NCBI GenBank assembly: GCA_018266175.1
Contig: JAFEAY010000019.1
Coordinates: 1-57,940, forward strand
Reading direction: 5' to 3'
Length of the DNA stretch: 57,940 nt
Source of the DNA: Candidatus Dependentiae bacterium
GTDB taxonomy: Bacteria > Babelota > Babeliae > Babelales > RVW-14
Part shown: positions 31,452 to 40,325 of the stretch, one piece after another
Numbering within the stretch: the first letter of the stretch is position 1
Layout: each line of letters starts with the position of its first letter
Made by a program: the position numbers and the translations under genes
Notes under the pieces: generated by a model
Told to the model about the DNA's origin: nothing
The model's database searches: none
The model's input: the letters and a program-made list of their open reading frames with translations, nothing else

Positions 31452-33350
31452 ATGATCAAATATACTATCTTAGCTTTATTGTTATTTGCACACTCATTAC
31501 CACTCAATGGAATGAAGCGCAAGCGAGACAATATTGATAAAGAATCAGAGCTTCTTCCTGCTCAAAAACAGGTAAAAGAAGATGTGCACGATGAGAGACC
31601 TGAAAATAATAATAATCAGCTGACTCTCCTAGAACAGCCTATTCATAAAAATCAGAATTCTATCGAGTTACAACTTGAAGAGGCTCGTCATCTTATCAAC
31701 TTAACAGATGCTAAGTCTCTTGATGATCTTAATGCTATTGCTCAGATAGCAATCGATACTATTCAACGCTCTGCTGAACTCAATCAAAATATCGAAATAC
31801 AAACAATTTTAGAAAAATTACAGAAAGCGATTAAGGTCGAAAGCAATTTAAGTACCTTGAAAAGCTACCTGATGGAGCTATCAGATATTGCCAATATTAA
31901 CCAATATTTAACACACTCAGAAATTGCAAAAATCATGATTATGAATCTTGATTACGGTAGAAATCTAAGTTTCATATCAAAGCTTAGCCTCGCTCTAGGA
32001 ACTCCAGAAAGAGAAACCCTTGCCCGTTATGTACAAGCAACCAAAAATATTGTATCACCCTTGCAATACATATTGGTTAATATTCCATCAACTGCTGTTC
32101 AAAATGCATTTAAGACAACAAAAGCATTACTATTTCTTGCAAGTACCTCAAAAGTGTCCGCACCTCTTGTAAAATGGACAGGTAAATTTTTAGGAAAAAA
32201 AGTTTTAAAATATGTGTCCGAAAATAAAATTGAGACTGGAGTTAGCCTTGCAAGTACAGCCGCTTATGCCTATTTTGGTTTACCAGCCTTACTCATTCCA
32301 TTTACCTTTAACATTATATGGTCCTCACTCGGGTTCCGATCGCTAACAGCTTATGGTGCATTTGAACGTGACGCCATAGCTATTAACAACAAGCATCAAG
32401 AAAAACTCCAAAGAAATACGCCTCACAGCTTTTCAACACTTGATTTACATGAACGGAACCTTACTGAATTTACGGTTGATAGTGTTGGCAAACAATGCTT
32501 TGCGACAGACCCAATGCCACTCACTCCAGAGACTCAGCTTGTGCTTGCCCAAGAACTTTTAAAGAATATCAATGTTATCAATCTGTCCGGGAATCATTTA
32601 ACAAACAACACAAATTCTTTAGATGGCTTTTCGATATGTACAAGCCTCATCTTTTTATGCCTAGCCGATAATAATCTTAGATCACTCGAATTTATTGGGT
32701 CGATCATGCAGCTAAAAATACTGGATATTTCGAATAATGCGATTGATTTTGGTGATGCAAGCAATCTTGAAGCTTTAACGACACAAAAAGAGCTCATCAA
32801 GCTTATTATTTTTAATACCCAGCATCCTGAATTTACCTTATCAGACGATGCTATACAATGCCTTACTCAAGAATGCCCTTTATTAATCGATACAAATATT
32901 TATGCTTACAAAATAGAATATACGGATACCTGGAGGGGAACTCGACAAGAAATTGATAATCTTGAAGCCACCAAGCAAGCCGCATTACAAGAAAAACAAA
33001 AAAAATTAGCCAATAATGAATCTGAAAATGAGCAGAAAGAAATTAGTGCAATCATTGAAGAAGTCAGAATTTATTTAAACAATGATCAAGCAACGCTCTA
33101 TGACTATATCAACACATTATCTCTTACGAAAATTTCTCAAAACAGTGATCCTTCAGAAATCAAATCGGTTTGTAAAAAATTATTGCTTAAGTATCACCCA
33201 GATAAACTTCACGCAGTTGAGGAACAAAAACGTCAAAATAGCGAAAATGTCTTCAAGTTACTCAACAAAGTTACCGCAATCATTCAGGACAAGGAAAAAC
33301 ATGCCCTGTATAGCAAGATGCTCAACAGCCAAGATAATATCATCGACTAG
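31452..33350 (+). CDS. Exported LRR and J-domain protein
   Basis: 632 aa. Signal peptide 1-20 (ILALLLFAHSLPLNG) followed at once by a basic KRKRD patch. The N-terminal half is helical, with a hydrophobic stretch around 275-300 (AAYAYFGLPALLIPFTFNII). Residues about 375-440 are leucine-rich repeats (INLSGNHL, FLCLADNNL, ILDISNNAI). After a charged helix the C-terminus (about 545-625) is a J-domain: CKKLLLKYHPDKLHAVEEQK with HPD at 582-584. J-domains stimulate Hsp70. An exported J-domain has no bacterial DnaK partner in the periplasm, so a host Hsp70 is the plausible target. LRRs would provide specificity. Confidence 0.8.
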   Translation: MIKYTILALLLFAHSLPLNGMKRKRDNIDKESELLPAQKQVKEDVHDERPENNNNQLTLLEQPIHKNQNSIELQLEEARHLINLTDAKSLDDLNAIAQIAIDTIQRSAELNQNIEIQTILEKLQKAIKVESNLSTLKSYLMELSDIANINQYLTHSEIAKIMIMNLDYGRNLSFISKLSLALGTPERETLARYVQATKNIVSPLQYILVNIPSTAVQNAFKTTKALLFLASTSKVSAPLVKWTGKFLGKKVLKYVSENKIETGVSLASTAAYAYFGLPALLIPFTFNIIWSSLGFRSLTAYGAFERDAIAINNKHQEKLQRNTPHSFSTLDLHERNLTEFTVDSVGKQCFATDPMPLTPETQLVLAQELLKNINVINLSGNHLTNNTNSLDGFSICTSLIFLCLADNNLRSLEFIGSIMQLKILDISNNAIDFGDASNLEALTTQKELIKLIIFNTQHPEFTLSDDAIQCLTQECPLLIDTNIYAYKIEYTDTWRGTRQEIDNLEATKQAALQEKQKKLANNESENEQKEISAIIEEVRIYLNNDQATLYDYINTLSLTKISQNSDPSEIKSVCKKLLLKYHPDKLHAVEEQKRQNSENVFKLLNKVTAIIQDKEKHALYSKMLNSQDNIID

Positions 33351-33383
33351 TTGATAAGCAACGCGCTTGAGATTTTAACCTAT

Positions 33384-33451
33384 CCGTGCATTTCGACCAT
33401 GCATGGCTAAAATTACAATGTATTTTCGACCATTGATGGCTAAAATGCACG
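33384..33451. repeat. 68-bp imperfect palindromic element containing two direct repeats
   Basis: The ends are inverted copies (ccgtgcattt 33384-33393 / aaatgcacgg 33442-33451). Inside are two 23-base direct repeats at 33391-33413 and 33424-33446 that differ at two positions, each containing gacca(t)NNatggc, itself near-palindromic. The whole unit resembles a small non-coding mobile or interspersed palindromic element. It directly precedes the relic of an ATPase gene. Confidence 0.65.
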
Positions 33452-33452
33452 G

Positions 33453-33650
33453 TTACTCGTAAGAAAAAATCTACGAAGTCTTCAGTTTTTCTTAGAAAAT
33501 CATCAGCAGAGTCCCCACGGCATACGATTTTCAACCAACAATTATTCAGTCCATGAAAAAATTCATTCTTATCCGTTATACGCGATAGCAAAGGTCATTG
33601 CTGATGCTGACCCAGAAGTCAAAGATTCAATACATTCGTTGATCAAATAA
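33453..33650 (+). pseudogene. C-terminal relic of a DUF4143-type AAA ATPase
   Basis: Reading back from the TAA at 33648 there is an open stretch without start codon or ribosome-binding site: LRSLQFFLENHQQSPHGIRF, then STNNYSVHEKIHSYPLYAIA. This matches my recollection of the C-terminal end of AAA-plus-DUF4143 proteins (E-x-K..., SP-x-GIRFS, YPLYA). The ATPase domain and most of DUF4143 are missing. It is best read as a decayed fragment. The remainder of the gap, to 33857, shows no gene. Confidence 0.5.
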
Positions 33651-33857
33651 GAAATTTAAACGGAGCTTGAGTTCATCAAGCCCTCGTAGGTTTCTAAAGT
33701 CCCCTATCTAAATGCTTATCAGAAGAAATAGCAGACTTAGGCTGAACAAGGCTGTCTACACAAAGAGATTGATTTCCTTTTTATTACCTTGGTAGTATCA
33801 ATCAAAACTTACTAATGCAGATGCTTTTAACAGCATCCTCAATACAGAGGTATATTT

Positions 33858-34487
33858 ATGGTTGCAGCAAATCGAGAAATACTTTTTACGCTTGCTTTTA
33901 TGACATTAATTATTAGAGCACTAGCCATGGATACTCCAGCCACTCCGCCTACTGATCTATCAAGCTTAACGGCAACCCCAGACGCATCTGGTATGGCATC
34001 AACTCCAGCTCCAGATCTCTCAGGAATGGCTCCAACCTCAACGCCCGGTGCAACGCCGGCACCTGATGCATCAGGTGCCACAACACCCACAACTTCTGAA
34101 ATTCAACCCGAACAGATGAAGGGAGATGGCATTCTTGAACTTTCAGAAGAAAAACCAGCAGAACTTTTACCGAGTGGTAACGCTCAAATTGGATCACTTG
34201 CCAATCAAGCAAAAAGTGTCGCCGATGATTTAAGTAAAACTATCGACCAAATAAAACAACAACATGCTCAACTTCAAGGACAGCTTGGACAAATTCAAAG
34301 CGAGCTTGATGCTTTTTATCAAACCTCAGGAGCTCAACGAGGAAAGATTGGTGAAATATTAGACGAAGTAGTCCAGCCATTAATCATGCAGCCAGCACCA
34401 CCAACAATCGCCACACCGAACACAGGAATTCCCCTTGCTCCCGTTGCACCAACAGCCATGCCAGGAATGATAATTCCTCCAATGTAA
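33858..34487 (+). CDS. Exported proline/threonine-rich protein B
   Basis: 209 aa. GAGG lies seven bases before the ATG. Signal peptide about 1-24 (LAFMTLIIRALA). Residues 25-90 are a low-complexity Thr/Pro/Ala region with a repeated (T/A)PDxSG unit (TPDASGM, APDLSGM, APDASGA). Residues about 115-165 are helical (IKQQHAQLQGQLGQIQSELD, then FYQTSGAQRGKIGEIL), homologous to protein A at 29879. The C-terminus is again Pro-rich. The next gene starts 32 bases downstream and shares this composition. Probably a member of a small exported Pro-rich/coiled-coil family. Confidence 0.7.
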   Translation: MVAANREILFTLAFMTLIIRALAMDTPATPPTDLSSLTATPDASGMASTPAPDLSGMAPTSTPGATPAPDASGATTPTTSEIQPEQMKGDGILELSEEKPAELLPSGNAQIGSLANQAKSVADDLSKTIDQIKQQHAQLQGQLGQIQSELDAFYQTSGAQRGKIGEILDEVVQPLIMQPAPPTIATPNTGIPLAPVAPTAMPGMIIPPM

Positions 34488-34519
34488 TTTTTATGAATCT
34501 TAGAATTGTAGGAGAATAT

Positions 34520-36148
34520 ATGAATAAGCGTAGTCCCGTTCTTTTTGTTTTTTTCATCGTAATTCTTGCTGGACAAACTATTATTAAGTCGATGCCCATA
34601 CCTGTTGCAACACAGGCACCCGCAGCACTACCAGGAACGATACCAGCTCCCGTTGTAGCCCCAGTACCGGAAGTTCTCCCTACGCTTGAAATGACACCAA
34701 TGCCTGAGCAAATAGCACCTATCGGCACCGATCCAATGATGATGATTCCTGCAGCGCCTGTACCTGGATTACCCCAACAAGCAACTCCTATTACTCCTGC
34801 GCCCATGGTTGCGCAGCAACCACAACCAATCGCTGCAGCACCGGCACCGATGTTCCCCACACCAGCAACACCCGCTCCATACCCTGCAACAAATCCATTT
34901 CCAACTCCAGCAGCACCTCAATTTTCAAGCGTTCCATCAACCGTAACTGCTCAGACCTACAAGCAAGAGCTTGATAAAGTTACTGCCGATATCGATTCGA
35001 TTAACGCACTGAAGAGCACACTCAAATCTCAACTTGCCGATCTTGATACCAAGCTTGGTCAAGCACAAGAGCAACTCGCAACAACAAAAAAATTAAGTTT
35101 TGAACTTTTAAGTAAAGAGGATGAAACTGAGGCTGGCAAAGTTCTTGAGTCGATGAAACAGAATTTGGCGACCATGCAACAAACTCAAAAAACTATTGAT
35201 ACAACCACCGTGCAAGAGTTCAATAATACCGTTACATCGATACGAAATTTAATGGCATCGGTGCAAACACAACTTCAATCCCTGGAAAGCAAAAGCACGG
35301 CGCTTAAAGCCGCCGGAACCGCGAGTATTACCCCTGCTGCAATACCAACAGCTCCTGCACGCTCCTTTGCCGGAATGACGAGCATGCCCCCTGGATCTTC
35401 CACAACACCTGCAGCATCAGCTCCTGCTGCTTCAACAACTAAAATTGTAGAACAAGCACCAGTTCAAAAAACACTCATTCATAAATTTTTCAATACCGTT
35501 GCCGACATTGTAACCGGCTCGATTACAATGTCGGCATCATTTCTTTCTTCAATTAAAGAGATGATTATACCAACACAGCCAACCGTTGATGAACTTGAAA
35601 AAATGCGCATCTTGGAAGAAGCAAAAAAAAAAATAGTTCCTCCACCATCAGCAGTGCCTAAAACCCCAATAACTCAGTCAATTACAGCGCCCGCCTTCAC
35701 TCAGGCTATAGTGGGCAAACAAACATTCCCAACACCTCAAGCTCCAATCGGTAGCCCAGCATTTGTCGATCAGGTTAAAGCAAACATTGCAGCAATTGAC
35801 CAAGTCACTAAAAAGCTTGATGACCAAAGAGTTTCGGTTAAGCAAATGGTGAAAGATATCAAAAAACAAGCAAAGAGCTTAACGCAACGTATTGATCAAA
35901 ATCCTGAACTCAAACAAAGAACTTCAGGTAAGCTTACGTTTAATGGAGCTCGCAAAGGTGAATGGAAAAAAACAGCTGGAACTTGGTTTGAAAAAATTTT
36001 GAATATTCTTGATCAGGGAATAGAGTTTGTAGGAAGTGCGTATAATAAGATTGTTCAGGCTGGAAAAAAAGCATGGCAATCGACTCGTGACACTGAAAAA
36101 AAAGAGACTCCAAAAACTCCAGCATCAGTAACACCGTCCAGTAAGTAG
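34520..36148 (+). CDS. Exported proline-rich/coiled-coil protein C
   Basis: 542 aa from ATG 34520, chosen over 34493 because TAGGAGA lies just upstream. Signal peptide about 1-25. Residues 26-145 are extremely Pro/Ala-rich. Coiled coil follows at about 150-265 (KSTLKSQLADLDTKLGQAQE), then a second Pro/Ala/Ser linker. A helical hydrophobic patch lies around 325-355 (KFFNTVADIVTGSITMSASF), then another linker and coiled coil (about 425-470), and a basic C-terminus. Composition and order parallel proteins A and B. Function unknown. GC content is locally raised by the Pro/Ala codons. Confidence 0.7.
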   Translation: MNKRSPVLFVFFIVILAGQTIIKSMPIPVATQAPAALPGTIPAPVVAPVPEVLPTLEMTPMPEQIAPIGTDPMMMIPAAPVPGLPQQATPITPAPMVAQQPQPIAAAPAPMFPTPATPAPYPATNPFPTPAAPQFSSVPSTVTAQTYKQELDKVTADIDSINALKSTLKSQLADLDTKLGQAQEQLATTKKLSFELLSKEDETEAGKVLESMKQNLATMQQTQKTIDTTTVQEFNNTVTSIRNLMASVQTQLQSLESKSTALKAAGTASITPAAIPTAPARSFAGMTSMPPGSSTTPAASAPAASTTKIVEQAPVQKTLIHKFFNTVADIVTGSITMSASFLSSIKEMIIPTQPTVDELEKMRILEEAKKKIVPPPSAVPKTPITQSITAPAFTQAIVGKQTFPTPQAPIGSPAFVDQVKANIAAIDQVTKKLDDQRVSVKQMVKDIKKQAKSLTQRIDQNPELKQRTSGKLTFNGARKGEWKKTAGTWFEKILNILDQGIEFVGSAYNKIVQAGKKAWQSTRDTEKKETPKTPASVTPSSK

Positions 36149-36198
36149 GGACAAAGTAAATTATTTGAATTACACTTACTGAGAATATGGTTCAAGAC

Positions 36199-36309
36199 CC
36201 ACTGGTCCTAAGCCCTGAGCGTCAAAGGGACCACGAACGGGATACACAAACCCCCCGCTCATCCTGAGTAATCACGTCGAAGCTTGAGCGAAGACGGATA
36301 TATCGAAGG
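36199..36309. repeat. Degenerate CCTGAG/TCGAAG-type intergenic repeat
   Basis: The gap before the phosphomannomutase gene contains a hairpin (tggtcc / gggacca, about 36203-36233) and the phrases ccctgag, tcatcctgag, gtcgaagcttgagcg and tatcgaagga. These resemble the widespread interspersed repeat built on TCATCCTGAG...TCGAAGGA. It is imperfect, so its age and limits are uncertain. Confidence 0.4.
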
Positions 36310-36324
36310 AGAGAAAGGATTACC

Positions 36325-37728
36325 ATGAATGACATTATCTTTCGAGAATACGACATTAGAGGCGTTGTCGGAAAAGATCTTATGCTTGATCAAGCATATG
36401 ATTTAGGCAAAGCAATTGTCACCTATCTTGCTGAGCAAAACCCACAGGAAAAGACCTTTGTTATTGGCCGTGATGGTCGAACACATTCCCTCGAGCTTAC
36501 CGAGTGCATACAAAATGCGGCACTTGATCTTGGGTTTGATGTTATTGACGTTGGGCTTGTTCCAACTCCAGCACTCTACTTTGCTGTACATCATCTCAAA
36601 CTCCCCTGCGCGCTTGAAGTGACGGCATCACACAACCCCAAAGAATATAATGGCATCAAGATGTGGTATGTTTGGGGTGAGAAAATTCAAGCGATTAAAA
36701 ATATTCTCCGAACAAAAAACTTTTTACCTCTTGCTCAACAACGAGGCTCAATAAAAAAATATGATATTTTGTCAGACTATCTGGCATATCTGAAAAATCA
36801 ATTTGCTCACCTGCAAGGACTTTCGCTCAATGTTGTTATCGACTGTGGCAACGGTCCGGCTGGACTCATCTATCCTCGCTTAGTTGAAATGATGAACTGG
36901 AAAGATGTAACCATTCTTTTTCCTGAAGTTGATGGCAATTTTCCAAATCATGAAGCCGATCCAACAGTTCCTGAGAATATGCAAGATGTTGCACGCGAAC
37001 TAGCAACTCATGACGACCGAGTTTTTGGAATAGGACTTGATGGCGATTGCGACCGCATGAGCCCTATGACGAAAAAAGGTTTTCTGGTACCTGGAGATAA
37101 GCTGCTTGCACTCTTTGCACAAACAATGCTCCTTAAGAATCCTGGTGCAACGGTCATTTGCGACATTAAAAGTTCTTCAAGCTTGATGGAACTTTTAAAT
37201 AAATGGCATGCTCGCCCAGTTTTATGTCCATCAGGTCATTCTTTAATCAAAGTAGCTATGGAGGCAGAGCAAGCATTGCTTGCCGGCGAACTGAGCTGCC
37301 ACTTCTTTTTTAAAGACCGCTATTTCGGTTTTGATGATGGCATTTACGCAAGTTTGCGGCTCTTTGAACTTTTGGTACAGCAAGATCGCTCGCTTGAAGA
37401 GCTTTTGGCTGTTTTTCCACATCGGGAAAGCTCTCCTGAAATTCGCCTCATCTGTAAAACAGAAGAAGAAAAGCGTGAAATTGTTGCCAGTGTTAAAGAA
37501 ACTTTTTCAAGTCGAACAGATATGGAGACAATTACTATTGATGGCATTCGAGCTCAAGCTGCCTATGGCTGGGGACTCATTCGGTCCTCAAATACACAGC
37601 CAGCTATCTCTATGCGCTTTGAATCTTCAACCCCTGAGGGGCTTGCACGCGTGAAGTACGATTTTTACCAAGCATTACAACCATACTTTGATGAACAAAC
37701 ACTCAAAGAAAAAATTGAATTACCTTAA
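36325..37728 (+). CDS. Phosphomannomutase/phosphoglucomutase
   Basis: 467 aa, full length. The enzyme interconverts hexose-6-phosphate and hexose-1-phosphate for sugar-nucleotide synthesis. All four landmarks are present: FREYDIRG at the N-terminus, the phosphoserine loop TASHNP (S102), the metal loop DGDCDR (239-244) and the sugar-binding loop GELSCH (usually GExSGH; here Cys replaces Gly). The phosphate-binding end RSSNTQP is at about 425. GAAGGAGAGAAAGG lies upstream. The product would feed surface glycans together with the epimerase at 15742. Endonuclease IV overlaps its 3' end. Confidence 0.93.
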   Translation: MNDIIFREYDIRGVVGKDLMLDQAYDLGKAIVTYLAEQNPQEKTFVIGRDGRTHSLELTECIQNAALDLGFDVIDVGLVPTPALYFAVHHLKLPCALEVTASHNPKEYNGIKMWYVWGEKIQAIKNILRTKNFLPLAQQRGSIKKYDILSDYLAYLKNQFAHLQGLSLNVVIDCGNGPAGLIYPRLVEMMNWKDVTILFPEVDGNFPNHEADPTVPENMQDVARELATHDDRVFGIGLDGDCDRMSPMTKKGFLVPGDKLLALFAQTMLLKNPGATVICDIKSSSSLMELLNKWHARPVLCPSGHSLIKVAMEAEQALLAGELSCHFFFKDRYFGFDDGIYASLRLFELLVQQDRSLEELLAVFPHRESSPEIRLICKTEEEKREIVASVKETFSSRTDMETITIDGIRAQAAYGWGLIRSSNTQPAISMRFESSTPEGLARVKYDFYQALQPYFDEQTLKEKIELP

Positions 37729-38584
37729 TAGAATAGGCGCTCACTTACGCCTTGATGAGCAGGGAATTGTGCATGGAGCCCAAAAAGCTATCCAGCTCAA
37801 TCTCCCATGCTTTCAAATGTTTATTACTGCCCCGCCAGCACATGATAAATACCTCAAGGTCAATCTTAAAGATCGAACGCTCTTTAAAGAACTGCGTAAG
37901 CAATTCGATAATATCTATATCCACAGCTCGTACTGGATTAATGCTTCAACAGGCAAAAAAGAGAGCTACTCAATTTCACGGTCATTATTACGTAAAGAAA
38001 TTCGCATTGCAGGGCAACTGGATATCTCTTATATCGTTCTTCACTGCGGTTCTGCAAAGGGATATCCTGCAAGCCCACATGATCCTTTCAATAAAAAACG
38101 TGGGATTCTTGCGCTTGCAAAAATGCTCAATGCAGTACTTAAAAATGAACTCAACGTAAAAATCTTGCTTGAAAATACTGCGCATGGAAACCAGGTTATT
38201 GGCAGTGATTTTTACGATTTTGTACTCCTCAAAGAACATCTTACTTTTCCTGAACGAATTGGCTTTTGTATCGACTTTGCACATGCACATGCCTTTGGCT
38301 ACGATGTAGGAAATGTTGATAAATTTGTCAGGATACTTGATGAAACGATTGGCTTGGCAAATATTTTTTTACTCCATGTGAATGATACCGAAGAAATTCT
38401 TGGCAGTAAAAAAGACAGACATGCAATTCCCGGTACTGGAAAAATAGGTAAAGAGATTTTAGCTCAACTCCTCAATCATTCCGCATTCATCAACGTTCCC
38501 AAGATTATCGAACCACCACTCATCGACAACGAACAGATGAAAGATCTGCTCAGCGATATCAATACATGGATTATTGACAAATAG
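37691..38584 (+). CDS. nfo: Endonuclease IV (AP endonuclease)
   Basis: About 297 aa. TIM-barrel AP endonuclease of base-excision repair that cuts 5' to abasic sites using three metals. Recognisable motifs: RIGAHLRL, IYIHSSYWIN (metal His), IVLHCGSAKG, LLENTAHGNQ (metal Glu), CIDFAHAHAFGYD (Asp, His), LLHVNDTEEILGSKKDRHA-x-PGTGKIG and a final Glu in IIEPPLID (usually LETP). The gene overlaps the mutase gene by 38 bases. The start is an ATG at 37691 (or the adjacent TTG) without a clear ribosome-binding site, implying translational coupling. Confidence 0.92.
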   Translation: MNKHSKKKLNYLNRIGAHLRLDEQGIVHGAQKAIQLNLPCFQMFITAPPAHDKYLKVNLKDRTLFKELRKQFDNIYIHSSYWINASTGKKESYSISRSLLRKEIRIAGQLDISYIVLHCGSAKGYPASPHDPFNKKRGILALAKMLNAVLKNELNVKILLENTAHGNQVIGSDFYDFVLLKEHLTFPERIGFCIDFAHAHAFGYDVGNVDKFVRILDETIGLANIFLLHVNDTEEILGSKKDRHAIPGTGKIGKEILAQLLNHSAFINVPKIIEPPLIDNEQMKDLLSDINTWIIDK

Positions 38585-38673
38585 ACACCGCGAGGGGCGT
38601 TTGTCAAAGAATTCAGAATCCTTTAGGCTGAGTACATATCAAATTTTTCGGGGTGGGATCTTAATTCAGATCA

Positions 38674-38692
38674 ATTCTGTTTGGAACAGAAT
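38674..38692. promoter_or_regulatory. Inverted repeat upstream of an exported protein (possible operator)
   Basis: A perfect 8-bp inverted repeat attctgtt-tgg-aacagaat stands just before an AT-rich -10-like stretch (tttataac, 38694-38701), about 40 bases before the ATG at 38730. It could be an operator or a small hairpin. No regulator can be named. Confidence 0.35.
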
Positions 38693-38729
38693 ATTTATAA
38701 CTAAATCATGATTGACTGTGGAGGTTATC

Positions 38730-39605
38730 ATGGTCGTAGGAGTTTATCATATGAATTACAATGTATTACGCAAACTTACATTAACGTTAAGTCTTGCAGG
38801 AACAGTATTCAGCATCGTCAACGCACGCCAGCAAGAAGTATCTTTTCAAGCAACACTGGAAAACATCAATACGCTTGTTAAACAGATTAAGAATGAAAAT
38901 CCTATTAACCAAGTAGCACTTGATAACGTTAAAGGTGAAGTAATCAAGGTTGCAAAAGAAGCTGGGTTCTCTATTACCGATTATATTATCTTGAGCTCAT
39001 TTGCCGATCGATGCAAAACAATTGCAGGAAGATCTCCTGTCATCATGAATGCTTTAGTTAAGAAATTTGTTGAAAATATCTTGCCTAAGCATGAGCAAAC
39101 CATTATTGAAGTAATGCAAGATCCTGCACTCACACCAGTACGATCTCTTCTTGATGAGCAACTGGAGTCGATTGATCTTTGCAATACGTCAGCTATAAAA
39201 CAAATCTCAAAATCAACTCCTGATATTGAGCAAAAAAAGCAAAAAATTAATAATTTCATCAATGACTACCAAGGACAATTTCATAAGATATTGAGTGTTG
39301 TTCTGACGGTTGGAGCTTATGCTGAAGCACTTTCCAAGCAAGCTGCTTCTCGTTCATATCAAGAACTCTTCCAAGATATTAAAAATGCAGCGCTTGAAGT
39401 TGCGGCTGAACACCTTGAAAATGCCGAAATTGATCATGTAATCCGCTTTGCAAAAAGTGGTGCTTACCAAAAGTTAGCTACTCATTATGACCAATTGGCG
39501 CAGGTACTCATTAAAGTCCTTAAGCCAAAATACCAAGAAGTAGCTTCAAGCTTTTGGAACCAAACTAAGTCTTATGTCAGCACACTTGTAGCTGCTACAG
39601 CATAA
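38730..39605 (+). CDS. Exported helical protein of unknown function
   Basis: 291 aa from ATG 38730 (TGGAGG six bases upstream). Signal peptide about 10-32 (LTLTLSLAGTVFSIVNA). The mature part is entirely helical, with few aromatic residues and no cysteine-rich region. The C-terminal third (AAEHLENAEIDHVIRFAKSG, then AYQKLATHYDQLAQVLIKVL) has the rhythm of DUF2059-like periplasmic proteins, but the match is too weak to assign. A perfect GC-rich terminator follows, so this is a single-gene unit. Probably periplasmic or secreted. Confidence 0.68.
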   Translation: MVVGVYHMNYNVLRKLTLTLSLAGTVFSIVNARQQEVSFQATLENINTLVKQIKNENPINQVALDNVKGEVIKVAKEAGFSITDYIILSSFADRCKTIAGRSPVIMNALVKKFVENILPKHEQTIIEVMQDPALTPVRSLLDEQLESIDLCNTSAIKQISKSTPDIEQKKQKINNFINDYQGQFHKILSVVLTVGAYAEALSKQAASRSYQELFQDIKNAALEVAAEHLENAEIDHVIRFAKSGAYQKLATHYDQLAQVLIKVLKPKYQEVASSFWNQTKSYVSTLVAATA

Positions 39606-39628
39606 ATACACACACACTGCACACGCCG

Positions 39629-39654
39629 GGGGCCCTGCTAGGGCCCCGTTTTTT
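39629..39654 (+). terminator. Intrinsic terminator
   Basis: Perfect 8-bp stem ggggccct (39629-39636) / agggcccc (39640-39647), a 3-base loop and a T-run at 39649-39654. Confidence 0.93.
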
Positions 39655-39836
39655 ATGGTAGATTGGGAAAGTTTTTGATTCTTGCTGTGTTTTTGCTGGA
39701 CATAAAACGCAGTTTTGGTAAAATGAAACCTATCATTTATGTAATTTACGTATGTAAAAACATGTAGAAATCGTTAAAAAAGTCCCTGACTCGTTTTATA
39801 ACCTCTGACTTTGTGGATCTGAAAGGCCGAATAATT

Positions 39837-40175
39837 ATGGAGCGTACATCAAAAGTCGTTTTTGAGAAATATGCGATTATTCAAACTGGTGGTAAGCAGT
39901 ACCAAGCTATCCCAGGCAAAACTATTGCAATTGAAAAATTAGCTGGCGAGGCAGGAGACGCTGTCACCTTTTCTCAAGTACTTTTCACAAAGACCGGTGA
40001 AGGCGCCTATACTTTCGGCAAACCTTTCATCGAAGGTGGAAAAGTTACCGCGAATATCGTGAAGCAAATGCGCGGACCAAAAATTATCGTTTTCAAATTT
40101 AAGCGTCGTAAAAAATACCGCTTGAAAAAAGGACACCGTCAAGCAATTACGGTTGTTCGTATTGAGAACATCTAA
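39837..40175 (+). CDS. rplU: Large ribosomal subunit protein bL21
   Basis: 112 aa from ATG 39837 (AAAGG upstream; an in-frame GTG at 39813 is less likely). bL21 signatures: YAIIQTGGKQYQAIPGKTI, VLFTKTGEGAYTFGKPFIEG and the basic C-terminus IIVFKFKRRKKYRLKKGHRQ. It binds 23S rRNA domain II. In most bacteria rplU is followed by rpmA (bL27) and often obgE. Here a terminator follows at once and the next gene is a thioredoxin-NHL protein, so the usual cluster is broken. Confidence 0.96.
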   Translation: MERTSKVVFEKYAIIQTGGKQYQAIPGKTIAIEKLAGEAGDAVTFSQVLFTKTGEGAYTFGKPFIEGGKVTANIVKQMRGPKIIVFKFKRRKKYRLKKGHRQAITVVRIENI

Positions 40176-40201
40176 AAGCATCTGCTTTTAAAAAGTTTAA
40201 A

Positions 40202-40229
40202 AAGCCTCTCAAAAAAGAGAGGCTTTTTT
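40202..40229 (+). terminator. Intrinsic terminator of rplU
   Basis: 9-bp stem aagcctctc (40202-40210) / gagaggctt (40217-40225), an A6 loop and a T-run to 40229. Confidence 0.92.
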
Positions 40230-40241
40230 CATGTCTATGGA

Positions 40242-40270
40242 TTGACAAGCTTATGCTCTGAAGCAAGAAT
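40242..40270 (+). promoter_or_regulatory. Promoter for the thioredoxin-NHL protein
   Basis: Perfect TTGACA (40242-40247), a 17-base spacer and AAGAAT (40265-40270), 56 bases before the ATG at 40326. Confidence 0.6.
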
Positions 40271-40325
40271 GAAAGAGTAAAAAATTCTGCTTAACATCAA
40301 ATTGACTTGCAAAGAGGAGCTTGGT

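Noticed and set aside
33340-33591. 83-codon minus-strand frame opposite the ATPase relic
   Set aside because: Its codons cover the palindromic element and the antisense of the relic. There is no ribosome-binding site and the translation is repeat-derived.
34384-34860. 158-codon minus-strand frame, Gly/Ala-rich
   Set aside because: Antisense of Pro/Ala-rich codons in the exported protein genes.
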